Assembly: GCF_014650455.1 (NCBI RefSeq)
Contig: NZ_BMUZ01000020.1
Span: 1-64,000, forward strand
From: Streptomyces xanthochromogenes
GTDB lineage: Bacteria; Actinomycetota; Actinomycetes; Streptomycetales; Streptomycetaceae
Reading direction: 5' to 3'
Length of the DNA: 64,000 nt
Numbering within the stretch: the first letter of the stretch is position 1; the number at the start of each line of letters is the position of its first letter. Of this stretch, positions 8,278 to 15,872 are shown piece after piece. The translations under genes and the position numbers were made by a program. The notes beneath the pieces were generated by a model. That model was not told the DNA's origin, ran no database searches, and saw only the letters and a program-made list of their open reading frames with translations.

Positions 8278-8421
8278 TCAGTAGCGGGAGGCGCGAACCT
8301 CCCAGCCGCCCTGGTAGTCGGGGCGGATCTCCAGGCCGGGGGCGGTGATCGAGCCGTGCACGGCGCCGGGGTGCAGGGTGCTGAGTTCACGGGGTACCAG
8401 CAGTTCCCGCCGAAAAAACAA
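8278..8421 (-). CDS. Possible 47-residue protein
   Basis: A minus-strand frame ends cleanly with SITAPGLEIRPDYQGGWEVR before a stop at 8278, 44 bp upstream of the next gene. The best start is TTG 8421; the ribosome binding site is poor, so this may be the tail of a shortened gene. Confidence 0.35.
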   Translation of the reverse strand: MFFRRELLVPRELSTLHPGAVHGSITAPGLEIRPDYQGGWEVRASRY

Positions 8422-8508
8422 CGCTAAGCAGCTTCGCTCCAGTTCAGGGGGCGAATCAGGGCAGCCACAGCGGATGCCCCCCGAGGGGCGTCCGGAGCGC
8501 GGTCCTGG

Positions 8509-8634
8509 TCACTGGCAGCGAGCGCTGACCCGGTTCTCGTACTCGCGGCGGGCTTCACCCAGCAGCGCGGCGACCTGCTCGGCGATCTGCTGGGCGCGGG
8601 CCGTCTCGTCGTCGCTCGGCATGGTCTGTCGCAT
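8509..8634 (-). CDS. 41-residue helical protein behind paired operators
   Basis: ATG 8634 is preceded by AAGGAG at good spacing, which decides the start (a longer GTG form would begin inside the operator). One charged amphipathic helix (AQQIAEQVAALLGEARREYE). It is the first gene of the minus-strand series and is probably controlled by the operators at 8678-8719. Confidence 0.5.
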   Translation of the reverse strand: MRQTMPSDDETARAQQIAEQVAALLGEARREYENRVSARCQ

Positions 8635-8677
8635 GGCGTCCGCTCCTTGCTGGCTGGCCCGGCGGCCCGGCGAGGCG

Positions 8678-8719
8678 TACGGAACTTCGTACACCTAGGA
8701 CTGTACGGACTTCCGTACA
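8678..8719. promoter_or_regulatory. Tandem GTACGGA-TCCGTAC operators
   Basis: TGTACGGACTTCCGTACA (8702-8719) is a perfect palindrome apart from its centre. GTACGGAACTTCGTACAC (8678-8695) is a close variant. They lie just upstream of the minus-strand gene at 8634 and flank a -10-like CCTAGGA. The shape suits a GntR or TetR-type dimer. Confidence 0.6.
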
Positions 8720-9127
8720 CCCCCACAAGAAGGCACCTCAAGATTCTTTAGACTGGACACCGGGCGAGCCTCTGAACTGCATGTTTATGCATGAAATTAC
8801 AGAGTTCGGTACTCCGTGAGTACGTCACTCCGTGACTTCCGGAGTCTGTGACTTGCCGGTACGCGATCCGCCGGCGGGACGGGGCGGCCGGACGTCGCGG
8901 GGGAGGGGAGCGGTGCCCGGGCCGGGCGGACCAGCCCACCGCTCCCCGTCACCCTCACCACAGAAGACCCCCGAGAACGCCCCTGGCGGGGGCCAGGAGC
9001 GCCGTTCCTGCCACGGAGGCCCGGGAGTGCCGATCAAGCCCCGAGAGCCGCACAGGGCCGCTCAGGGACGCGCCGCCCTCCTCTTCTGGCTGCCGCCCGT
9101 AGGGCGTCCGCTGTCCCATCGGTGGAG

Positions 9128-9152
9128 CCGGGGGCGCCCGTGGCGCCCCCGG
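9128..9152. repeat. GGGGGCGCC hairpin
   Basis: CCGGGGGCGCC-CGT-GGCGCCCCCGG, perfect 11-bp arms and a 3-nt loop, in the gene-poor region. Terminator or structural element. Confidence 0.6.
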
Positions 9153-9477
9153 CGGAGCCGATTGGGCTGCGTTGAGTCGCCCCGGAGGGGCGTCCTTTCT
9201 ATGGGTTGACCTGCACGTATGCACTCAGACCAGCCACCCACGGCGCGGGCCCGTCATCACCTCAGCCACGACGATGCCGTCACCCTGGCACCGGCCTTCA
9301 CCCCTACGGGTGACGGGCCCGCGCCCCTCTCCTCTAACCCCTAACAGGCCCAGGCGCCCGAGAGCGGCGGTGCGCCGTCGCTGCGCTTGTCATGAGCCTG
9401 CGGCTTTCGTCGTGGTTGAGGTCATGACCTGCGCTTTCAGCGTGGGGGGGTCCTCTCCAGCAACGACGGTGAGGGTG

Positions 9478-9512
9478 CCATGAGCCCCTGTACCAGGGAC
9501 AGGGGCTCATGG
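9478..9512. repeat. 14-bp-arm hairpin
   Basis: CCATGAGCCCCTGT and its exact complement flank a 7-nt loop. Strong structure with no gene ending at it, so it may be part of an origin rather than a terminator. Confidence 0.65.
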
Positions 9513-9800
9513 AGACGGCGGCCGCCCCGGCCTGTTAGGGGGACGATAGGGGCGGATTCCCACCGAGGCTTGCTCGGTGGGGAGCTGGTCTGCGGCCACC
9601 GGCCGCCGGTGGATCTCTTCGGGGGAGGAGCGAACTGGTCCGGCGCCGTGGCGCCGTCGGCCGCGGCGAAGCCGCCTCACGCACGCTCGCGCTCAACTAC
9701 CTGTAGATGGCCTACGGCGTTCAGCGGCGCAACGCGCCGCAAGGCGCCACACCCGATCTTGGTTTCGATGACCTTGGTTTCGTTCTGCGGTGGCGTTTCA

Positions 9801-9883
9801 ACCACCTCGGGAGGTTGCGTCTCCACCACTCCGGGAGGTGGCATTCATGCAACCTCCGGAGGTGGTATCAGTACCACCTCCGG
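9801..9883. repeat. Iteron-like CACCTCCGGGAGGTG palindrome cluster
   Basis: Four related units lie within 83 bp: ACCACCTCGGGAGGTTG (9801-9817), a CCACTCCGGGAGGTGG unit (ends 9841), CAACCTCCGGAGGTGG (9850-9865) and a final ACCACCTCCGG (9873-9883), at roughly 20-27 bp spacing. On the left is a direct repeat of CCTTGGTTTCG, on the right repeats of GAAATCGG. Arrangement like protein-binding iterons. Confidence 0.6.
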
Positions 9884-10363
9884 AGTGACCTGCGGTTTTA
9901 TGGCCTCAGAGGCCGAAATCGGAGTGAAAACCGAGGTCGAAATCGGGTCTCCGGACCTTCGGTTTTCTGCCCGATTTCGTGATGCGGGCCGCCGGCGGGA
10001 CAGATGGGCGCCGGGCCGGTCGTCGAGTAGGCCCGAGACGGCCGTCTCGGGCCTGCCAGGATGAGCCTGTGAGCACCACCCGCCGCCCCTTGGGCACCGG
10101 ACCGCAGTCCCCTGCCCCCGCGCTGAACACCGCCCTCCCGCGCCACGGAACCGTTGCCGACCGGGCCACCGGTCAGCCGCCTCCGATCCCTGACCGCGAG
10201 CTGGCAACACGCGACAAGCGGCGCCCCTTGGGGCCAGGCGCGGACTGTACTGAGTAACCCAGACTCCGGAAGTCCCGGAGTCACGTACTCCCGGACCGGC
10301 AGCGTCGCGGCCGCCGCCGACGGGCTCCCGGGAACGCGGCCATCCGGCCTGGAGATCGAGCGC

Positions 10364-10408
10364 GTCAGGTAGAGCCTGACAATTGCATGCCGTCAGGTTT
10401 AGCCTGAC
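10364..10408. promoter_or_regulatory. Two GTCAGG-N5-CCTGAC operators
   Basis: GTCAGGTAGAGCCTGAC (10364-10380) and GTCAGGTTTAGCCTGAC (10392-10408) start 28 bp apart and end 3 bp before the ATG at 10412. With no ribosome binding site, the mRNA is probably leaderless or nearly so and the operator overlaps the start region. Autoregulation by the HTH protein is likely. Confidence 0.7.
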
Positions 10409-10411
10409 GGC

Positions 10412-11134
10412 ATGACGGATGTGGAGCATGACCCCGACACCGAGCGGTACGCGTACAGCCCGAAGGCTCTCGCCCGACTCGTCCTCTCGTACGAGCTGCG
10501 CGAACTCGCCGACCGAGCCGCCGGCGGTGTGCCGACCGGCAGCGACGACTATGCCGAGCCGGGCGAGGAGGTTGCCGACGCGCTCGCCTTGGTGCACCAG
10601 GCCCAGGAGGTGCTAACCCGCGCCGTGCTCTTCGAGCGGGCCCGCCACACCAGCTGGGAGGCCATCGCCGAGCAGCTCGACATGAAGAAGCAGTCCGCGC
10701 ACGAGCGGTACCGCGAGGCCGAGCAGGAGTGGAAGGACGCCCTGCACGAGCCGTTCAACCCGATCCCGCCCGGCGCCCGGTTCCCGTACGAGTACCTGCG
10801 GCTGCACGAGGCCGCGTACGAGCCCATCAAGGCAGGACGGGACTTGGACGAGTGGGCGCAGGAGCACGGCAAGGGCGAGCACGCCGTCACCGGCGGCCTG
10901 CCGACGCTCTCCCTACTGGACGAGATGGGCCAGCTTCTCGACGGCCTCAATTACCTGTACCGGGACATGCACAAGCGCCCGGCTCCCGGTGCTCGTCTCC
11001 GGCTGACCGAGCGCAAGGCGGCTCTGCTCGACCGCATCGCCATCGAGGAGGGCCGCCCCGAGGCCGCCGCGCAGGCGGAGGAGGCCCGTGCCCTCGCTGC
11101 CCAGCTCAGGGCCGAGATTGAGGGCACCGCATAG
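10412..11134 (+). CDS. HTH regulatory protein, probably autoregulated
   Basis: 240 residues from ATG 10412 immediately behind two operator palindromes. Residues 65-105 contain an HTH resembling sigma region 4 (TSWEAIAEQLDMKKQSAHER). The second half is helical with a segment DEMGQLLDGLNYLYRDMHKR. It is monocistronic and convergent with the minus-strand Rep-like gene. It could regulate replication or transfer; the exact target is unknown. Confidence 0.65.
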   Translation: MTDVEHDPDTERYAYSPKALARLVLSYELRELADRAAGGVPTGSDDYAEPGEEVADALALVHQAQEVLTRAVLFERARHTSWEAIAEQLDMKKQSAHERYREAEQEWKDALHEPFNPIPPGARFPYEYLRLHEAAYEPIKAGRDLDEWAQEHGKGEHAVTGGLPTLSLLDEMGQLLDGLNYLYRDMHKRPAPGARLRLTERKAALLDRIAIEEGRPEAAAQAEEARALAAQLRAEIEGTA

Positions 11135-11181
11135 CCGCGATCACGTCTCGCCGTCGTCGCCCGCAGGCCTTTCCTAGTGCG

Positions 11182-12684
11182 TCAGCGCGCGGCCGCCAAG
11201 TCCTCGTGCTGCGCCATCTGCGCACCACGGCAGACGCCGCACAATCCGTCCTCGGCCTCAGTCGTACGGCCGCACGGCGAGCCATCCCAGCGCAGACCCG
11301 AGCAGGGCGCCGGTTCCGCGCCGTACATCACCGGCATCGATGGCACCTCCGGGGCCGCCTCCGGCTCGCTGGTCGGCTCCTGGGGGCGGTCGCTGTCGGC
11401 GTCCAGCGTCGCCAGCCGCAGCCGGTGGATGTCGGTCGCGGCCGATCTCGCGGCGAACTGCGCCGCCAGGAGCTGACCGAGGAGGTCGGCGCCCTCCCGG
11501 CGGACCCGCTCGCGCGCCTGTTCTGCCTCGGCGAGCACCCGCTCCTTCGCGTCCGCCCACTCGGCGGGCGGGTTCTCCATCCGGGCGACGTCCTCGGCGG
11601 CCCGCTCAGCAGCTCCGGCGATGTCGCTCTCGAACCCGCCCACGCACAGCGGGCACAGAGCGCCCTCGGTGCCCCGGTTCTGCTCGCACCCGGGGCACAG
11701 CAGGCGGGTCGCCGGGGTGGCGGCCGCCGCTTTCTTCGCCTCGCGGTCGGCCTTGTAGTCGGCCTTGTAGTTCTTGCCGCGCTCGATGCACAGCACGCAC
11801 GCCTCGCCGCCCGCCAGCAGTTTGCCGTCCTCGCAGCTCAGATCCGGGCACTCGCCGTGTCGCACCATCGCCACCGCCGCGCCCACCGGACGCTCCAGGC
11901 GACCCGTCTCGAACTTCTCGGCGTACCCATGTGTCGTCCAGCGACGTAGAACCCGCAAGACCAGCTGCTCAGCGGTCCGCTCCCTAAGGGCCTTCGTCAC
12001 CGCCGTCACGAGCGTCTTCGGCGCATCGGTGTGCGCGGTCTCGCGCATCGCCTCCCGCAGCTCCGGACGGAATGCCTCCAGAACCCTCAGCACTTCCGGC
12101 GCCAGCGGCACCTCGGCGGCCTTCTTACGTGCTTCGCGGGCCGGAGCGGGCTTCGGCGCCGGCGCGGGCGCGGGCTTGCCCTGCGCCGGGATCGTCGCGG
12201 CCGCCGTCTTCTTCGCGGCCTCCGTGCGCCCCTCCCACTTCGCGGCTGCCTTGAACTCTGGGTGGGCGTTGTAGAAATCCCGCAGTCGAAGCTGGCCCTG
12301 GTAGCCCGTCGGAGGGTTGTAGCGGACGAAGTACTTATACCCCTGGCGCATCCCGCCTGCGTACCGGTACTTCTCCGTCCTGATCGCGCCGAGCGCTTCC
12401 AGCTCCTTGCGGTAGGCGGCTACCTGGCGATCGTCCTTGAGCTCCAGGACCACTGCGATGGCTTTCTGCTTCGGGCAGGCGATCCGCTTCTTCGGGTTCT
12501 GGATACGCGAGTTGATGTGCTCGGCGAGGAAGGCGTACATCAGGAAGGCCTTGGCCGACAGACCGGCGAGCATCACCCACACCGGCACCGGCGTGCTCAC
12601 GGTCGGCCAGTCCTCGGCGACCAGCTGGTCGCCCTCTTCCTCGCCGTAGCCGTCGTCGTACGGCTCGTCGTCGAAGTCGTTCAC
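11182..12684 (-). CDS. Winged-helix protein, candidate replication initiator
   Basis: 500 residues from GTG 12684, chosen because GGAGG sits 8 nt upstream. The N-terminal domain (about 20-150: WPTVSTPVPVWVMLAGLSAK, later KKRIACPKQKAIAVVLELKD and LEALGAIRTEKYRYAGG) looks like the winged-helix replisome-organizer fold of plasmid and phage replication proteins. A proline/lysine linker leads to a helical middle and a C-terminal part with several CxxC pairs (LCPGCEQ, ALCPLCVGG, GLCGVC). It is next to the repeat-rich region at 8.7-10.4 kb. No other Rep candidate is visible, so I infer this is it. Confidence 0.55.
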   Translation of the reverse strand: MNDFDDEPYDDGYGEEEGDQLVAEDWPTVSTPVPVWVMLAGLSAKAFLMYAFLAEHINSRIQNPKKRIACPKQKAIAVVLELKDDRQVAAYRKELEALGAIRTEKYRYAGGMRQGYKYFVRYNPPTGYQGQLRLRDFYNAHPEFKAAAKWEGRTEAAKKTAAATIPAQGKPAPAPAPKPAPAREARKKAAEVPLAPEVLRVLEAFRPELREAMRETAHTDAPKTLVTAVTKALRERTAEQLVLRVLRRWTTHGYAEKFETGRLERPVGAAVAMVRHGECPDLSCEDGKLLAGGEACVLCIERGKNYKADYKADREAKKAAAATPATRLLCPGCEQNRGTEGALCPLCVGGFESDIAGAAERAAEDVARMENPPAEWADAKERVLAEAEQARERVRREGADLLGQLLAAQFAARSAATDIHRLRLATLDADSDRPQEPTSEPEAAPEVPSMPVMYGAEPAPCSGLRWDGSPCGRTTEAEDGLCGVCRGAQMAQHEDLAAAR

Positions 12685-13023
12685 CGGGCCGCCTCCGAAA
12701 TCATCGAGGCAGCCGCATCGTGGATAGAGCACACGAGCAGGGGCGCGGAGGCAGCGCCTGGCGGTCGAACGATGGTGCACATGGTGCGGGGGACCGGGTG
12801 GTGCATGGGGTGCGATCTCTCCCAATCGGGGTAGAGAGTCGCACGTCGGGGATCATCACCAGGTATTCGGACGGACCTATCAGCGGTGCTGCGGAAAGGT
12901 CGCCGGGGCGGTTACCCTGTTTGATGGTGACCGGGCCCGTCAGGGTCGGGAACCCGGCATCAGCCGACGTACGACTCAGGAGCTGTGGCTTAGGGGCCTG
13001 TGACTGAGTCAGGTTGTGAAGGT
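12685..13023. other. Upstream region of the Rep-like gene
   Basis: About 340 bp without a supported gene. It probably holds the promoter of the Rep-like gene (minus strand). Short inverted repeats but no clear operator. Confidence 0.4.
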
Positions 13024-13059
13024 CGAGAGCCGCTCCTGTTGGCGCAGGGGCGGCTCTCG
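13024..13059. terminator. Hairpin terminator
   Basis: CGAGAGCCGCTCCTG and a complement with one wobble (CAGGGGCGGCTCTCG) around a 6-nt loop. It is just downstream of the minus-strand remnant ending at 13064. Confidence 0.65.
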
Positions 13060-13063
13060 GCAT

Positions 13064-13160
13064 TTACGGAGCGCGGGCGGCCATGACGGCCATCGTGAAG
13101 TCCTTCCGCCAGTCGGTAGAACCGATGATCAGCTGGTGTTGGTCGGCAGACCGCCGTCGG
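13064..13160 (-). pseudogene. Possible C-terminal remnant of a SAM methyltransferase
   Basis: A minus-strand frame ends HQLIIGSTDWRKDFTMAVMA and then ARAP before a TAA at 13064, much like the C-terminal strand of class I SAM-dependent methyltransferases. No upstream SAM-binding motif is seen in the 300 bp before it, so it would be a broken tail. Confidence 0.3.
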
Positions 13161-13440
13161 ATATATCCGCTGTGGTGGAGCCGGGCTTCCGGTGCGAGCG
13201 CTTCGGGAGGGAAGTCGCAAGGGCGTCCTGCCACGGGGGGACGAAGGGTCGCCGTCGGCGTGTCACCGTGTCCCTCTGGCCCACTGGCTGTGGGCACGCG
13301 TAGCCTGCTGACCATCGCAGGCACCTCCCATTCAGGTGCTTGGTCACGCCGCCGACCACCACAACCGGCGAGCGCGACCGGCAGGCTCCCGTGACGGGGG
13401 CCTGTTCGCGTTTCGCGGGCCATCATCCACCCTCCAGGCA
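13161..13440. other. No supported gene
   Basis: Overlapping open frames on both strands but none with a credible start, family or composition. Likely decayed sequence between the methyltransferase-like remnant and the kinase gene. Confidence 0.4.
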
Positions 13441-14145
13441 TCACGCGGGGGCAGCCCCCTGATTCCGGAGTGTCGTCAGATTCCCGTTGTCCTCGATCAC
13501 AGGTACGAGGCTTCCGGCGTAGACGACGGGGGACTCGCCGTTGCCTGGTGGCTCGAATCGGGCACCGTGCCGGAGTAGGTCTTCCTCAGTGAAGTACATA
13601 GCGTTGGGATTGTCGAAGGTGCTGGCGTTGCGCTTCTTGATCCGCTCCCACAGTTCCTCGTGGGTGGCGGGCAGGTACACCAGGGTGACCTTGGCCCCTG
13701 CAGCCTCGCCGACCTCGCGCCACTCCTGACGTTCGGAGAGCGTCCAAAGACCGTGGTCGAGGACGACGTCCCGGCCGGAGGCCAACGCGTCGCGGAGCTC
13801 GGCTGCGATCGCGGTCAGGATGGGGCGTTCGCGGATCTTGTAGGAACCACGAGGAAAGTCCCTCCCGTAGTGGCCGTGTTGCTCGAAAACCCGCTCGTCG
13901 GGGCAGATCCGCAGGTAGCCCCGAGTCTCCAGCTCGCGCGCGATCGTTGTCTTCCCTGACCCAGGAAGGCCAGCCAGCAGGACGAGTTGGGTCAGCCCCG
14001 GACGCCCCGCGAGTGTCCGCATAGTGCGCGTAACCTCCCTCTGTTCGGCCCAGGTGAGAGAGTCTCGGCGGTCCGCCTGGAGGAGGATGCCCAGGCGATT
14101 CTCGGCGACGTGAATGAGGGTGTCGTCCAGAAACGGGAGCGTCAT
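13441..14145 (-). CDS. P-loop kinase, zeta-toxin/AAA_33-like
   Basis: 234 residues from ATG 14145 (GGAGGAGAG upstream; overlaps the regulator stop by ATGA). Walker A GLPGSGKTT at residues 59-67, then LRICPDERVF and a switch-like DVVLDHGLWTLSER, as in polynucleotide kinase/zeta-like AAA_33 proteins. It is co-transcribed with the GntR repressor. It could be a toxin-like or small-molecule kinase. No antitoxin-like partner is present apart from the regulator. Confidence 0.7.
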   Translation of the reverse strand: MTLPFLDDTLIHVAENRLGILLQADRRDSLTWAEQREVTRTMRTLAGRPGLTQLVLLAGLPGSGKTTIARELETRGYLRICPDERVFEQHGHYGRDFPRGSYKIRERPILTAIAAELRDALASGRDVVLDHGLWTLSERQEWREVGEAAGAKVTLVYLPATHEELWERIKKRNASTFDNPNAMYFTEEDLLRHGARFEPPGNGESPVVYAGSLVPVIEDNGNLTTLRNQGAAPA

Positions 14146-14876
14146 GAGGTGCTCTCCTCCCTGGTCCAACGGCGGCCGGGCCCGCCGACATCCACGCCGT
14201 ACTCAATGACGACGCCAGCACTATCAATGACTCTCACTGTCAGCACGATGACTGCTGCACGGGTGTCTTCGGGGATCTCCAGCGGCCCCGCGTCGGCCGG
14301 AGTGGTGTTGCGCGCCCACATGGAGCTGACTCGACGAACTACCGGACGACCGGTGTGCCGAGTGATCACGTCAATCGAGGTTCCGCTGGCCAACCGCTTG
14401 CCCATGAGCAGCTCTGGCAGTTCATCGGCGAAGCCAACCGGAATCCACGACGTGGAGTGAGAGATGACCTGGTTGGTGTGTTCGTCGCGGTATGTGCGCG
14501 AGCGTCGGAGGACCCTCTCGCCTACGGCGATCTCCAGGGCATCTGCGACTTCCTCAGGCGCGGCGACGATCCCGGCCATGTGCGAGTCGGAGCGTTCGCC
14601 CGCGCGCCAAGAAGATCCGGTGAGCTTGCTGCGCGCTTCCCGCTCAGCGCCGGATGCTAGAGGCAGACGGTTACGAACGACAGTCCCATGCCCCCGGGAC
14701 GAAGTGACCAGGCCTGCCACTTCCAACGCTTTGTACGCCTGGTGCACAGTGTTTTTGGCCAGCCCAGCGTCCTTGGCCGTGTCCTCGATCTTGGGCAGCC
14801 GGTCGCCCGGAGCGTACTTCCCGCTCTTGATCTGCGCGGCCAGCGCATCTGCGAGGGCTTTCCACTTGGGCGGCAT
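14142..14876 (-). CDS. GntR/HutC-family repressor, KorSA-like
   Basis: 244 residues from ATG 14876. N-terminal winged helix (about 1-70: ALAAQIKSGKYAPGDRLPKI then GLAKNTVHQAYKALEVAGLV) plus a UTRA-like ligand domain ending in VIVLTVRVIDSAG. This plan matches KorSA/TraR-type repressors that silence transfer genes on Streptomyces elements. It diverges from the Spd/TraB operon at 15143, with inverted repeats between. A role in switching off transfer is inferred from that position. Confidence 0.75.
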   Translation of the reverse strand: MPPKWKALADALAAQIKSGKYAPGDRLPKIEDTAKDAGLAKNTVHQAYKALEVAGLVTSSRGHGTVVRNRLPLASGAEREARSKLTGSSWRAGERSDSHMAGIVAAPEEVADALEIAVGERVLRRSRTYRDEHTNQVISHSTSWIPVGFADELPELLMGKRLASGTSIDVITRHTGRPVVRRVSSMWARNTTPADAGPLEIPEDTRAAVIVLTVRVIDSAGVVIEYGVDVGGPGRRWTREESTS

Positions 14877-14899
14877 TCGCTCTGTTCTCCTCCGTCTCG

Positions 14900-15068
14900 G
14901 CGATCCTAGTGAATCACAGTCCTGAGATTGGTTCAGTAGGTAGCGCAGTCTTAATATTGCAGATCGACAGTGATTGACAGTCGTTCGCAATCCTGCGACT
15001 GTCGTTCTCGTAGGGCAGCGCCCCGTGACTCCATCTCACGAAGCGTGACGACATACCTATGTCAAAAA
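14900..15068. promoter_or_regulatory. Divergent promoter with GACAGTC inverted repeat
   Basis: Between the GntR gene and the transfer operon. GACAGTC (14976-14982) and GACTGTC (14997-15003) form an inverted repeat, with further partial copies (CAGTCCTGAG, GCAGTCTTAATATTGC). GC content drops sharply here. Likely KorSA-type operators. Confidence 0.55.
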
Positions 15069-15108
15069 CGGGCCCTCCGGCCGCCTGGAAGCCAAACCGG
15101 AGGGCCCG
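15069..15108 (+). terminator. Hairpin inside the transfer-operon leader
   Basis: CGGGCCCTCCGG and its complement CCGGAGGGCCCG around a 16-nt loop. It sits between the divergent promoters and the first gene at 15143, so it could attenuate the operon or block read-through. Confidence 0.6.
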
Positions 15109-15142
15109 CGTAAGGGCCGATCTAGCAGAGAGGTACGACCCT

Positions 15143-15430
15143 ATGAGGACTATCGTCGCAGGCCGCATCGTCGGTAGCGAGAACGAGTACATCGAGGCCG
15201 CACTGGGCTCCGGTATCGACTTTGCCGCCCTCCGCGCCGCGTCCCCCGAACTGCGGTCCGACTTCGTGGAGTTCCTGGTGGACACCAGCGACCCGGACAG
15301 CGAGATCGACCGCGAGAACATCAAGCACTTGCGCCGTGTGCTGGGCATCCGCCCCCCGGCGAACGTGGTGCCGCTCCCGCGTCGCGGCACCGCCGCCCTG
15401 AGCGCCGCGAAGGGTGGTCGGGCCGCATGA
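15143..15430 (+). CDS. Small hypothetical protein, first of the transfer operon
   Basis: 95 residues. An acidic helical protein (DFVEFLVDTSDPDSEIDREN). Its stop overlaps the next start (ATGA), and it heads a tightly coupled series of four genes leading to TraB. Streptomyces spread (spd) operons have similar small proteins; I do not recognise this one. Confidence 0.6.
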   Translation: MRTIVAGRIVGSENEYIEAALGSGIDFAALRAASPELRSDFVEFLVDTSDPDSEIDRENIKHLRRVLGIRPPANVVPLPRRGTAALSAAKGGRAA

Positions 15431-15690
15431 ACTTCACGACCTCCAACCCCCGCCTGACGCTCCTGTTCTCCCTGCTGCCCGTGATGTTGGGCCGGGTGCG
15501 GCTGTTCGCCGCGCTGGCCGGCGGCGCCTGGCTGTTCGGGATCGAGCTGGACGTCATGGCCCGCATCGGCCTGGTGCTGATCGCGCTCGTGGTCATCGCG
15601 CTGGACGCCGTCCTCACCCCGCAGAGCGCCCTCACCTCCCCCGCCTTCCGCACGGTGGCGGGCGGCTACCGCGACAAGGAGGCGGCATGA
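15427..15690 (+). CDS. Small Spd-like membrane protein
   Basis: 87 residues. Two hydrophobic stretches (LRLTLLFSLLPVML-like start and MARIGLVLIALVVIALDAVL), then a short cytoplasmic tail. It overlaps both neighbours. Size, topology and location match plasmid spread proteins that help TraB move DNA through septal cross-walls. Inference from context. Confidence 0.65.
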   Translation: MNFTTSNPRLTLLFSLLPVMLGRVRLFAALAGGAWLFGIELDVMARIGLVLIALVVIALDAVLTPQSALTSPAFRTVAGGYRDKEAA

Positions 15691-15872
15691 AGACCGCGAC
15701 CCTCACGGCGACCGACCGCACGGCCGAGGCCACCCCGCAGACCGCTGACATGACGGACTGGACCGGCGCCGACTTCGACTCGTGGCAGGTCCTCACCTCC
15801 CTGAACATCTCCGCCCCGATCACCCGCGTCACCCGGGCCCGCCAGGGTCAGGGCCAGGAAAGGACCCGCTGA
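15687..15872 (+). CDS. Small hypothetical protein in spd operon
   Basis: 61 residues, Thr/Ala-rich, with a C-terminal segment SWQVLTSLNISAPITRVTRA. ATG 15687 overlaps the previous stop and its own stop overlaps the next ATG (CTGATGG). Coupling in the operon is the main support. Confidence 0.55.
   Translation: MKTATLTATDRTAEATPQTADMTDWTGADFDSWQVLTSLNISAPITRVTRARQGQGQERTR

Larger units (their letters stand above)
8740..10363. other. Repeat-rich intergenic region, candidate origin
   Basis: About 1.6 kb without a convincing gene. It holds a low-GC patch with TGCATGTTTATGCATGA (near 8778), a copy of the GGAGTCTGTGACT motif (8839-8859), many short hairpins (9128-9152, 9178-9192, 9299-9313), a strong hairpin at 9478-9512 and a cluster of CACCTCCGGGAGGTG palindromes at 9801-9883. 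The candidate replication initiator lies 0.8 kb to the right. An origin role is an inference. Confidence 0.4.

Noticed and set aside
9480..10064. 194-codon plus-strand frame in the repeat-rich region
   Set aside because: Starts inside a strong hairpin, contains GGVST/GGGI peptide repeats that only mirror the palindromes, and has no ribosome binding site.
13083..13394. Plus-strand frame in the gap at 13.1-13.4 kb
   Set aside because: No start signal; the minus strand carries the more protein-like remnant and neither is a complete gene.
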